Shown: in pieces, positions 10,943 to 21,289 of the stretch
How the letters are laid out: each line of letters starts with the position of its first letter
How positions within the stretch are numbered: the first letter of the stretch is position 1
NCBI GenBank assembly: GCA_012656075.1
Contig: JAAKBF010000067.1
Coordinates: 1 to 64,000 of the forward strand
Source: Phytophthora hibernalis
Lineage: Eukaryota; Oomycota; Peronosporomycetes; Peronosporales; Peronosporaceae
Length of the DNA stretch: 64,000 nt
Reading direction: 5' to 3'
Notes under the pieces: generated by a model
What the model was told of the DNA's origin: nothing
The model's database searches: none
What the model saw: only the letters and a program-made list of their open reading frames with translations
Program-made: the position numbers and the translations under genes

Positions 10943-11393
10943 TTCGGTTAGCTAAACCCTGCGACTTGACACGCATCTGCCACGCTTGACACGGAATGGC
11001 TTCGATTTACGACAATGACGAAGCTTTTGGTTGCTAGTGCTACTAGGACAGTGGAGGTTGCCTACGTTGAAGTTGCATTGGCGATGATACCAGCGTCTCC
11101 ACTGTCAGTTGACGAACTATTGACACTTTCCTCAGAAACGTCGACCATCCTACAGTGTGTACCCTGTGAACGGGATGGTCGACATTTGTGAGTACTACTA
11201 CGTAGTATCAGATTGAGAAAGCCATAAATCGTCGGCATTTTTGTTTTCCAGAGCCATTTCGTCCTTATTCCAAGGTGTGTACAGTGTAGTGCTTTTGAAG
11301 TCGATTTGAAAAATAAAACGTAAATTGACTCAGTAACTCATCTTGTTCTTGTTAGCTTCCAGTTCTTTCTTCGAGTCCCTTGGGGTCTTGGTC
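10943..11393. other. Kinase upstream region containing duplicated debris
   Basis: Bases 10943-11045 form the kinase 5' flank, which recurs twice near 25.1-25.6 kb (once inverted, once direct). Bases 11076-11190 are small-secreted-protein fragments listed separately. Bases 11207-11250 match the inverse of 24965-25010. No intact gene is present. Confidence 0.7.
11076..11190. pseudogene. Small-secreted-protein C-terminal fragments in head-to-head palindromic arrangement (copy B)
   Basis: On the minus strand, 11145-11076 encodes the family's Ser/Asn/Ala-rich C terminus ending at a stop in the same place as copy D. Immediately beyond, 11150-11190 on the plus strand encodes YSVYPVNGMVDICE, the segment that should directly precede it. 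The two halves are therefore inverted relative to each other, a rearrangement scar and not a gene. Confidence 0.7.
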
Positions 11394-12137
11394 TCACGAG
11401 AATATCTGGCGAGCTGGAGCTGGTGGACCATCGAGGTCTGAATGATGAGGAGTCAGCACTCGCCCATCCAGCAAGACGCCCGTCACAGCTAGCATCTCTC
11501 CTGCAGGTGCTCCGGCCATGGATGCTTGCATGAATGCATCTTCTTCGATGTGTGTCAGTCGTTGCATCACACGAGCATACTGATAGATGTTGTTCGGAGC
11601 AAGCATGACCTTCCCGAAACGACCACCCGCCCGAGCTTCAAGAAACACAACGATATCATTCGTAAGCGAATCCACAGTAACCGCGGGCGGCGCTGTCGTC
11701 AACCATAGTGGTGTCGCTGGTGCTCCATCTTGTTCAGGTGCAAACGTGTTCGCCGTCGCAACAAATCTTTGCAGGGCAGGAAGGTTCCAGTCCAGAATAT
11801 GTGCTGGGTCGTGCTCGGTAATCTTGATACGCGAGATGCTTTCCATCAGCTACAGAACACCGCAAAGATGAGAACACAGACGATACGAGTACCGTACGTG
11901 TAGTGCAGTAAGGTGGAAAATCGACACGGGGTCCATTTCCTTACCTCCGGGGCAACATCCGAGTACGATGTCGCGGTTGATAGAGCCATCGTCAGTGCTT
12001 TCGTCTTGGTTTTCTTGGTTGTCGTCTTGGTTTTCTTGGTTGTCGTTCTTGGCTTTCTTCTGGGGCCTCACTTCTGGCATGTACAATGGCAATACTCCCT
12101 TTCTCACCCGCGTAGATCGACGCAATTCTCCCTCCAT
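11394..12137 (-). CDS. Conserved two-exon protein of unknown function (copy 1)
   Basis: Exon 1 is 12137-11928, the intron is 11927-11850 (78 bp, GT-AG, phase 0) and exon 2 is 11849-11394, giving 221 residues. Exon 1 starts at ATG 12135 with MEGELRRSTRVRKG, is Lys/Asn/Gln/Glu-rich with a QENQDD repeat, and looks nuclear or nucleic-acid-associated. Exon 2 is a compact domain beginning MESISRIKITEHDP and ending APARQIFS. I do not recognise the family. It is not random: a clearly homologous copy sits at 24368-24820 with most exon 2 residues conserved, including DWNLPALQ, LTNDIV, GGRFG and AGAPAGE. A stronger-looking GTAAGG donor just upstream (near 11946) would put exon 2 out of frame, so the in-frame GTGTCG donor is preferred, tentatively. 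RNA evidence would settle this. Confidence 0.6.
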
Positions 12138-13141
12138 CCCTGTCGCGTTTCTCCGAAGAATCAATACCGGTACAGTTGGTACAGTATGTGAAAGGAATCA
12201 AAGGCCATAATTATAGCCAATCAAACACCTAATCAGACTTTTTCACCTTATTAATAATTATAGCCAATCAAATCGCTACTCCGACTGCACATGTCAAGTT
12301 CATTACGTATCTGCATCATTTTTCTGCAGGTTAAGCTGCGTTTTGTTTTGGCGTTTGCGGAGGCTAAAGCTCGCAGAAATAGTGTTAACAGCCTTATCGA
12401 ATAGGATGCCTTCACTCGCGCTAATAAGCTCATGGATGTGTAGCTTCCTAGCTACTTCGAAGTTTATATTGTAAATATTAGAGAACAGTGAAGTTGTGGT
12501 GGTCTAGCGCAGGTGAGACGAATGGTGAAGTATACTTTGATTTCATAGGGAAAGGTACTCAGGTTGACAGAGGAAGTATACTATTAGTTGAGTAGCTTCC
12601 TACTTCGCTTAGAAGGCGCCTGCCGGTACTTGTGGTGGTCCACCTAACTCCGAGCTTGCCACCGTAGAAGGTAGACTGGCGTTCTTTAATCCTTCTCCGA
12701 AGATTATTCCTGAGACTCCGTAGTTCATAATCCGACTTCCTCGGCTTATAGTGGACACCCTACGTACCGGTACAGTGTACCACCCTGAAAAAGTGACCTT
12801 CCGATTTTGGCTACTGTTAGCGGTACCGGTATTAGTACTTAAGGGCACTCCAATGTCTTGTTGGGCGATATACGCCAGCTGTCATGATGACTCGTTAACC
12901 CCCAACGCCCACACGTTGTATCGTACAACATGTTTCAATAGGGATTGGCTCGGAAAACAGCAAAACTATAGAAATCAAGTTTAAGCACATCCTAACAAAA
13001 CCGAGACGTTCCCGCAAATGCACAGGCTAGGCATAAAAAGGTTCATAAAATGTACCAGCTCCCTCCCTCTCTCCTCCGAATCAGTGGCTGTCGCTCATTC
13101 AAAGAAAACTCGAAGACAGCGCAAGACGGCCAAGGACACGC
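12138..13141. other. Intergenic region upstream of the PiggyBac-like element
   Basis: No gene is recognised. It holds a 19-bp direct repeat (listed separately) and three TACCGGTA words at 12165, 12775 and 12824. Other frames are short and featureless. Confidence 0.5.
12207..12272. repeat. 19-bp direct repeat with CCAAT box
   Basis: ataattatagccaatcaaa occurs at 12207-12225 and again at 12254-12272, 47 bp apart. Each copy contains CCAAT. It lies 70-135 bp upstream of the two-exon unknown gene, so a promoter role for that gene is possible but unproven. Confidence 0.5.
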
Positions 13142-16100
13142 ATGGTAGGCAAGAAATCACGCAAGGAATCACTTTCCGAGCACCTTCGCTTTATCGAGCG
13201 TTTGGATGGCCGCAGCGAGGAGGAGCGGAAGCGTCTGGTGAGGGAGCACGTTGAATTTTGTCTGGAGAGCGCGACGAGGACGTCAACTTCGGCGACGACC
13301 GCCCGCCGCCGTCAACGGGTGAAGCTCCGCGCACAGCCCCCTCCCAAGAAGTTGAGACCTCCGACGGGCAAGGACGCGTCGTACCTTAGGGCACAAAAGC
13401 GCCTGCTATCCCAGGAGCGTCATGATATTGCTGTAAAGACCGCCGCTGGCTCCGGGAAGAAAGCGCCGGTCGCGAGGAAGGCCAAGTACGACGACAGCGA
13501 CTACGATCCCGACGAAATGGAAGGCGAAGACGATGACGAAGCGGACGAGATGGATGAATTCAGTGCAGAGGAGAAGGTGGAAACGACGGTGACGAAGAAG
13601 AAGGCGAAGAGTGTCACCAGCCCGAAGAGCAGTAAGCCTCAAGGGGGAATGTCGAAGGTATACATGTTTCATGTTGTCGGATACAGCAAGGACTTACGCC
13701 TTACTCATGGTGGATGTGATGCAGGGACAGCGAAGCAAAAGCCAAGAAAACCAAGTGCTGTTCGTGTAGCTAAGGAGAAGGAGAAGAAGAAGGCGGCTGC
13801 GGAGAATCGATGCGCTGCCGCTGCAGTTGCACAAGAAGCGGTGCGGCTGCGCATGAAGTCGCGAGAAGAAGATGAAGAGAACTGCGCAAGCTACTCCGAA
13901 GAAACGTGCAACAAATTCCAGTAAAGCTGTGACGCCAAAGCGCAAGAAGTCTATACCCGATCAAGGTGTAGCTGCGGAATCACCGGCGCCGCTTCCATCA
14001 CTGACAAGGTACGACATGATACATGTTCTATCCAACTACATGAATGCAGGTATGTACAACATCATGCCAATTCCAGCCTGTGTACAACATCTTATATTCA
14101 TGCAGGTATGTACAACATCATGCCAAGTACAACATCTTATAATGTTGTACATTACAACATATTACTACATCCAGCATGTTTATTGATACTGAGCGCTCGA
14201 TTTCTAACTCATATATTTGATACGCGAACAGTTCCAAGTCTCCAGCTCCGTCTCCGTTGGGGTCCCCGTTGACGCCAAGCCAAGCTACTGCAGTACAATC
14301 GTAAAGTAGGAGCTGTGCATTTTAAATTTATAGGGCACTAACTTGTTTGATGTATTTCGAGACAGATCCTCTCCGCACGCGCCCGTTTCCGTTGAATCTG
14401 CACCTCCTGTAGACTTGGTTGACGAAGGATCGGACCCCAGGATTTCGAAGTACTCGACTCGGACTGTGACGAAACTGAGACGGAGATCTGCTTCTATGAC
14501 GACGACGAGGAGTTTGAGCGCTCAAGGCGTGCTGCAGAAGAATCCGGAGAGGAAGGGGTTGAGGATGAGGTTGGCAGTGAAAGTGAGGAGGTTGAAGCTG
14601 CAGAAAGTGACCCGATTACTACAGACACTGCCGAAGAGGGTGGTACTGTTGGCCAAAGTGGCGAAGATGTTGGCGCTGCTCCGTCAGCACATCAGTGGCA
14701 TGTTCTGGATAAATCGTTGATGGTCGACTTTGCCAAGGATGACGAGAACATGGTGAACATGCGCGCGGAGGGTTGGATGTTTGGTAAGGTTGCGTGATGA
14801 CGTTGTACCATGATGTTGTAGCATACAACATGTTCTAACATGTCCAATGTTGTATTTTGCGTTATGTAGACGCCAAAGGGTTTCCGCCTGATCAACGTTA
14901 CCCTGGGCTGTATGCTGGAGACTGCGGACTTACAATCGAGGCTCTTGCTTTGGCCGGGTCGCCTTTGAGTTCGTTTTCTTCATGCCAAAACGTTCGTGGA
15001 AGAAAGTGGCAGAGGAGTCGAACCGCTACTTCCTGCAGAATCTGACAGCACGAGTTGATGTTGATGACATGTTTGTAAAACAGAAGGCACCTGGCAAAAA
15101 TCGAAGGATTCGTTTATGCATCGTGAGGCTAAAAGCCCGACATCGAGCCCCATGAATTTATGACTGTGCTGGGTCTTCTAATGGCTCGGATGTTGAATCC
15201 GCATCGGCGCAGATTTCGTGATCATTGGAGAACGACAGCAAAAGGAGCGGTGCCGCGCGGGACCTTCAGTGACTTCATAGCTCGCCACCGCTTTGAGCAT
15301 ATAATGGCAAACCTCCATTTTACCAACAACGCAGATGTTCCCACCGCGCATGGAAAGTGAGATCCATTATCGAAACTCTACAACATACGTTTCAATGGGA
15401 TACAAAACCCCGCCAGTGATTTCGTTCGACGAAGGTATTCTGCCTTCGAGGAACCGCAACAACCCCACACGGCAGTACCTCAAGGCGAAACCGCACAAAT
15501 GGGGCACGAAGTTGTTCCTGACATGCTGCGTAGACACTGCATACTGCACGAGGTACGTATGCGCGAGTTCTTCGGAACTCGCGTTTATTTGGCTAAGTCG
15601 AACATGTTGTATCTGACTTAATGTTGTTTGTATCCATGGTGTATCTGTCAACATGTAGACTTGAGGTGTACTAAGGCAAGGCACAACAAATCGAAGAGGT
15701 GGGAAACGTACCTGAACGTCAGCAGTCTGCCGACCGCAATACTGGTCCTTCTGCGGTAATCCGCAACCTAGAAGCCATACTTCCGCGCCCCCAAGACGAA
15801 GTCTATCACCTCGTGGTGACTGATCGGTTTTACACTTCAGTGCAGCTTGCTTTCCAGCTGCTACATCGGAACGTCTATAGTATTGGTACTATCGTGGGAG
15901 CAGGGTTGGTTACCCTTTGCAAATTGTCGAGAAGAATCGCGACCGCCCGAAACGAACGCCTCACGGAACGACAAGAATGGCTGTGGCGAAAAACTGCCCT
16001 AAAATGACTGGGTTGGTCTGGTGGGACAGAAAGCCTGTGCCGTTTCTCGGTACAGGGTCTAGCCGAGCGATGGAAAGCTGCCGTACGTAGTAGTGTATAT

Positions 16101-16528
16101 TTGTATCAGTTACAAGGTAAACTAACGACAATGTTATGTATGTGAACAGAGAGGCGCACGCGCGGCAACAGAGGCGTTCGGCAGGCTATCCCTTGTCCAG
16201 CGATGGTCCGCGACTATCATCGCTGGATGGGTGGGGTCGACATTCATGACCAGCTTCGACTCAGTGATACTCGCTCCAAATGCAGACATGGTGCAAGACA
16301 TACTACAAGTCCATCTTCATGGGACTTGTAGATGTGGCTATAGTGAACGCCTACATTGTGTTCAGGGAGGCTCAAAAGAGAAGTTCTCAGAGGCCCGTGA
16401 CGCATGCAGAATTCATGATGGAGCTGCATACCGAGTTGCTGGAGCTACGGGAACAAGATTTCTCCGATCGTGGAAGTTCTTCATGTTATACCAGCGATGA
16501 TCGAATCTGCGGGGTCGGAAAACGATGA
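13142..16528 (+). mobile_element. PiggyBac-like transposon, degenerate multi-exon transposase
   Basis: The N-terminal part (ATG 13142) is Lys/Arg-rich, followed by an acidic D/E run (about 13490-13560) and Ser/Pro/Lys-rich linkers. From about 14875 the DDE_Tnp_1_7 (PiggyBac) core is clear: GFPPDQRYPGLYAGDCG, then RFRDHWRT, then SFDEGILPSRNRNNPTRQY (first catalytic Asp, about 15425), KPHKWGTKLF, DRFYTSVQLAFQLL (second Asp, about 15820) and YHRWMGGVDIHDQLRL (third Asp, about 16235). Likely introns with GT-AG ends lie near 13658-13723, 14009-14231, 14302-14364 and 14786-14869. Frameshifts occur at about 13880, 14445, 14965, 15150, 15357 and 15680, and the usual Cys-rich C terminus is absent. It cannot make an active transposase as read. 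Terminal repeats were not identified. Confidence 0.85.
14041..14170. repeat. Intronic tandem duplication rich in ACAACAT
   Basis: The 25-mer gcaggtatgtacaacatcatgccaa occurs at about 14046 and again at about 14102 (written here only to locate it; its core is gtatgtacaacatcatgcc). ACAACAT and its complement ATGTTGT recur through 14170 and in later PiggyBac introns (about 14805-14860 and 15600-15655). The stretch sits in a probable intron and can form several short hairpins. Confidence 0.6.
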
Positions 16529-16582
16529 CTCCCAGTAGGTGCGGGACTCCCTGCTGGGAGACTTCGCTCCTTCTCGAGCTCG

Positions 16583-17254
16583 GTGGATCTGCCACCTCCG
16601 CCTCCTGGAGAGCAAGTCCCTGAGACGGCACTGTTGTGTCTCTCCGTGGCCGCCGCGTGGTCTAACCTCGTGGTCGTCACTGCCAGCGTTAAAGGGTACG
16701 ACGAACCGCTGACGATCCTGATTGATTCGGGAGCGTCCTACAATTTCGCGACGAAGTCCAGTGTGGCCAGGAACAGTGCATTGTATGCTAGTGCTTTGGA
16801 ACCATCTAAGAATAATACCAATGTATCTGTTCGCCTGGCGACTGGGTCCATCGTGTCTACACCAAAGGTTCTTCTATCCTTGAACGTCAAGTTTGACGAC
16901 TTCAACTCGGTCGAACCGTTCATTGTCCTTGACATGGATGATCGGTACGATCTTATCCTCGGCATGCCTTGGTTGGCAAAGCACGAGCCTTGGCTTGACT
17001 GGAGAAGTCGCACCATCGGTGCTAGTCACAAGCTTTCGCGGACAGATCCCTGGCGGGTCATGTCCCCTCTCCTTCCCGGGAGGGTTTGTGCACGCGCACC
17101 GCATGCCACGCGGCGAACGGCACTTCGCTGGTACTACGGAAGTACTCGAAGTGCATACGGCACTGCCGTCCGCGTGCCCTGCATCTTCGAGAGCTCAAGA
17201 GCCTTCGATGAATGTGGGAGAATGTGCGGAGGATCCGTGTGTGTCTCACGATGA
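16583..17254 (+). pseudogene. Retropepsin (gypsy aspartic protease) domain
   Basis: The catalytic motif LIDSGASYNFA (about 16720) and the downstream hydrophobic ILGMPWLAKHEP (about 16958) mark a retroviral-type aspartic protease that processes the polyprotein. The open frame has no ATG, as expected for an internal polyprotein domain. The frame after about 17020 appears shifted. Confidence 0.8.
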
Positions 17255-17315
17255 GGCTCATGGATCTCTCAAGAACGAGAGCATCGCTCAGGCCCGTGGG
17301 GCCGGCGATGGGAAA

Positions 17316-17459
17316 GTCGCTGGAGCCGGTCCTCGCGCAACGAAGAGTGGTCGAGCAGGGTCTCCCACTACGCAAGGCGTCGATGCTGGGGCAGCTCGCG
17401 CAGGACAAGTCGCTAGAGCCGGTGCTCGTGCAACGAATAGTGGTCGAGCAGGGACTCCC
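17316..17459 (+). repeat. Two-copy 91-bp tandem repeat in the gypsy linker
   Basis: A block beginning aagtcgctggagccggt at 17316 recurs at 17407 with few changes. In the plausible coding frame it gives two Gly/Ala/Arg-rich copies (RATKSGRAGS and RATNSGRAGT) between protease and reverse transcriptase. Confidence 0.65.
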
Positions 17460-17849
17460 GTTAGAAGATGCTTAGACTGGATCAGCCGACACCGCGGGGC
17501 GGTCCCTTCGGGAAGATGACCACACCAGTGGTGTTAGATGTTCTCACGGGAGAACGCAAGGAAGGCGTGAATCTTGCTCCCCTGGGAGCTACTTGAGCTG
17601 GAAGAGCTCTCATATGTGGAATTTTGGATTCACTGAAGGCGGGCGAGTTCGAGGAGATGTTCCTCATCCACCGCGAACACGACTCGGTCAGCTGAACACC
17701 TCTTCGGCCATAGACCCAGTGGTGCTTGAAGATGAGCGGTCCTCGTTGAGGCAGAAAAGGTATGGCGCGGCCATCCTGAAGGACCCGTCGGACCCGTACT
17801 ACCCTCTCTGAAGGAGTTTTCGGATGTCGTCAGCGATGATCCACCGTCG

Positions 17850-18742
17850 GTGTTGCCTCCGGATAGGGAGGGTTCGTCACGAAATCGACCTGGTGCCGGG
17901 ACCAAGTACTGCACTACTCGCCAGTGGCCACTACCGAAGGAGCAAGTCGACGTAATCGACGCCTTCTTCGCAGCGAAGTATGCCGCGGGCATGGTACGCG
18001 AGTCGAAGTCGCCGCACTCGTCCCCGACGTTTTGCGTGAAGAAACCCAACGGGAAGTGGCGCATGGTGCACGCGTTCAACAAGTTGAATGCAGCGACGAT
18101 ACCGGCGTCCACGCCAATCCCCGGAAGGACGTGTTGCAGAACAACATGGCAGGATGCACTATCTTCAGCGCACTCGACATGGTCGACGGCTATTATCAGC
18201 TGCTGATGCGCGAGTCCGACGTCCCCCTCACAGCGGTGAGTACTCCCAGTGGAATGTTGTGGGAATGGCTCGTGATGCCCCAGGGGCTGTCAAATGTGCC
18301 ATCCACGTTCAATCGTCTGGTGACGCAACTTTTTCGGCCGATGCGAGCGTTCGCACAGACATACTTCGACGATATCTTCGTGCACAGTGGTGCGTCGAAA
18401 ACAAGACGGCCGTCGAGGCTCACATCGAACACCTCCGCGAGGTTTTGATGTGCATGCGCGAGAATCGCTTGTATGCGAACATCAACAAGTGCATCTTCGG
18501 CGCCGAAGAGATTCCCTTCTTGGGATGTTTCCTTGGCAAGGATGGCATCCGCGCGGATCCAGAGAAGGTGTGCGCGATCGCGCAGTGGCCGGTTCCCGTA
18601 TCACAGAGCCTACGCAAGTGGCTTGGCCTAGCCAACTACTTGCACAAGTACAGTGCCAATTATGCCGAGATGGCGCGGCCATTGACCAACCTCCTGAAGA
18701 AGGACACGGAATGGTCGTGGAACGACGAGGCTCAGCAAGCTT
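17850..18742 (+). pseudogene. Gypsy reverse transcriptase domain
   Basis: Recognisable RT blocks are SPHSSPTFCVKKPNGKWRMV (about 18010), FSALDMVDGYYQLLM (about 18165), the VMPQGLSNVPSTFNRL block (about 18273) and catalytic YFDDIFVHS (about 18363). The thumb/connection LGCFLGKDGIRADPEKV and the FLxLANYLHKY region follow. The frame shifts near 18120, 18390 and 18740 disable it as read. Confidence 0.85.
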
Positions 18743-19220
18743 TTGAGTCAAGCTTGGAGCGCTCCGATCTTGGCTTTGCCCGACGACGATCGCCCGTTCA
18801 GTGTGGTATGCGATGCATCGGACTTCGCCATTGGCTGTGCGCTTCTGCAAGTCGATGCCGATGGCAGAGAGCGAGTGGTCTCGTTCCAGTCGCGCCAACT
18901 AAAGGCGGCAGAGAAGAACTACCCTGTCCACGACAAGGAACTTCTCGCTATGAAGTACGCGCTGGTGAAGTTTCGGGTACACCTGCTTGGCAGTAAACCC
19001 TTTGTGATCTACACAGACCATGCGTCCTTGCGGACTGCGACGTCGTCGCCTCATCTCTCCCAACGCATGGCGCGGTGGCTCTCCTTCTTCGCGGAGTATA
19101 ACTTCACGGTGGAGTACAAGCCAGGAAAGCAGAACGTCCTCGCGGACGCACTTTCCCGACGTCCGGACTACGAGCTGGCGCACGTCGCGTACCTCGAGTC
19201 CCCGCTTATGAGCTTCTGCG
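18743..19220 (+). pseudogene. Gypsy RNase H domain
   Basis: The domain has FSVVCDASDFAIGCALLQ, with the first catalytic Asp at about 18814, then YPVHDKELLAMKYAL (Glu), FVIYTDHASLR (Asp) and the terminal NVLADALSRRPD. This order is typical of Ty3/gypsy RNase H_RT, which degrades RNA in RNA-DNA hybrids. The frame breaks near 19210, where one T of a run appears lost before YELLREAYAEDEDLV. Confidence 0.85.
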
Positions 19221-19287
19221 AGAGGCGTATGCCGAGGACGAAGATCTGGTCGATCTCGTTAGAGCACTCGGTACGCCGAAGGCAGCG

Positions 19288-20520
19288 GTGAAGATAACTG
19301 CGCGGCAGCGCTCGCGGTTGCACCGCTACTCTCTGGTCGAAGGTCTCCTCTATTACCAAGTCGATGAAGGCGAAGAGCCTCGCATAGTCGTTCCTAACGA
19401 CGAGGACTTGCGGCATCGCGTTCTCTACGAGGGTCACGACACGCCGCTCAGCGGCCATCTTGGACGTGAGAAGACGTACACGTCCGTGGCGCGCAACTTC
19501 TGGTGGCCTCACATGTACAAGTGGGTTCGGAAGTACGTGCAGACGTGCGAAACGTGCCAACGTGTGAAACCCGCTCCCTCGTCATCGGCTCCCTTGATGA
19601 GCTTGCCGGTGCCGGCCGATTGCTGGCGCTCGGTGAGCATGGACTTCATCTTCGAGCTTCCGGCAGATGCACGCGGTCACACTGGTATCTTGGTCTTCGT
19701 TTGCCGTCTCAGTAAGATGGTGCGGCTAGCCGCGGTGAAAAAGAGTGTGACGGCGCCGCAAGCGGCTCAACTCTTTGTCGACAATGTCTTTCGACATAAT
19801 GGCCTTCCGGAGGCGTTCGTGAGGATCGGGATCCCCGCTTCGTCTCACACTTCTGGAAACACTTGTTCCGTCTTCTCGGAACGAGATTGGACATGTCCAC
19901 GGCGGACATCCGCAGACAGACGGTCAAACCGAGCGGGTGAACCGCGTGTTAGAAGATGTGTTGCGCAGCGTCTGCGCCGAAGAACCCACAAAGTGGAGCA
20001 CGCTGCTGCCGCAGGTGGAGTTCGCGCTGAACAATGCTGTGCATTCGTCGACGGGTTTTACCCCATTCTACGTTAACGGGCTACGCCATCCGCGTACGCC
20101 GCTGTCGTTACCTCCGGCTTCTAATTTGGGTGGGGGAGAGGCTGACGCCGAAGATCCGCGGGGCCTTAAAGGCCTGCGTCCGTCCGTCAAACGGAACCTG
20201 TTGGCGTTCATCGAGACTGGTGAAGCCGTAAGGCAACGCGTCCGGGACGCTATGGCTGCCGCTCAAGACACACAGAAGGAAAACAGTGATCGCCGTGGGC
20301 GGAGGAACGTGAAGTGTTTAAACTTGGGGACCAGGTCCTATTAAACGCTAAGAATCTCCCTATGCAGGCGGTCACTACGGTGGGCAGCACGAAGCTTCGT
20401 CAAGGTTTGTGGGGCCGTTCACGGTCATTGGAGTCCATGGCAACGCGTACGTTGGACCTGCCGTCGGATATGGCCACGCACCCGTAGGCCTTCTCAAGCC
20501 CTATCACCAGGCCGAGGCGA
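19288..20520 (+). pseudogene. Gypsy integrase domain and C-terminal part
   Basis: An HHCC zinc finger (HDTPLSGHLGREKTY ... CETCQRVK, about 19435-19566) precedes the catalytic core: MDFIFELP (first Asp, about 19638), DRDPRFVSHFWKHLF (second Asp, only after a frame correction near 19825) and DGQTERVNRVLEDVLR (Glu, about 19920-19965). The C-terminal GPFTVIGVHGNAYTLDLP and GLLKPYHQ block ends near 20515. Single-base losses near 19825, 19905 and 20320 break the frame. Confidence 0.85.
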
Positions 20521-21053
20521 ATGACTCTGAGAGTCCGACGGATTCGCGAAGTGACGAAACGCGTTCGCCATCATCTGCATCATATCCTGCGGAGGAACGG
20601 CTGCAGCAGGAGAAGCTGCCGCTGGGAGGAGCTGTCGGAGGAGCACGGCTCTCCACCGCCTCGACGCGAGTAGAGGTCGCGGAGCACCCAAAGTGCTTCT
20701 AAAGCTCAGCACGGTCATTCGCGACAGCCCTCTCGCTCTCCGAGCATCGATAGAGCGCGTGTCGAACTTCCTCGCTCAGGCGATCGAGCTGCCGCTGGCG
20801 ATCACCCGCACTGCGTTCGAGCTGAGTCACGCTTGGAGCCAAGTGATTCACGGTCGACTCGACGGAGTGCAGAGACCCTCGCAGAGCCACTGCGTCAGTC
20901 CTCTGTGACAAAGAGCCGTGGCAACCCTCCACGGCAGTCACGAGCTTCGTGTGATCAGAATAGACAACAGGCGCTGGAGCGCGCGACGCCGACGCCTGAC
21001 GCGGAGCGTCCCGATCCGTCGACGCGTCCGTTGCGTCCCCCGCCCCACTGATT

Positions 21054-21182
21054 GGTAATGAGGGCGCTCTCTACTTCCATGTCGAGAGACTACTGAGGTG
21101 CCGCGGGCGTAACGGTCACTACCAATACTTGGTGAAGTGGCGTGGCTATCCAGAGGATCAAAGCACGTGGGAGGCTGGTAGC
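21054..21182 (+). pseudogene. Gypsy chromodomain
   Basis: Forty-three residues contain YFHVERLLRCRGRNG followed by HYQYLVKWRGYPEDQSTWE, a canonical chromodomain as found at the C terminus of chromovirus integrases, where it guides insertion to modified histones. It lies about 540 bp after the integrase C-terminal block. Confidence 0.85.
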
Positions 21183-21289
21183 CGTCTCGGAGGACTGCGC
21201 CGACATCGTGTCCGCTTATGACCGCTCCCCGGAGCCGGTCGGCGCTAACCGCGCCAAGAACACTGAATGGTTCTACCGGCTGCGACTGC

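Noticed and set aside
18088..18996. A 302-codon plus-strand frame as one intact protein
   Set aside because: Only its middle (RT thumb/connection) is real; both ends are read out of frame across the RT and RNase H breaks.
20699..20941. Minus-strand coiled-coil protein as an independent gene
   Set aside because: It lies inside the linker between gypsy integrase and chromodomain, has no extended context, and could be gag debris or a shadow; reported only within the gag finding.
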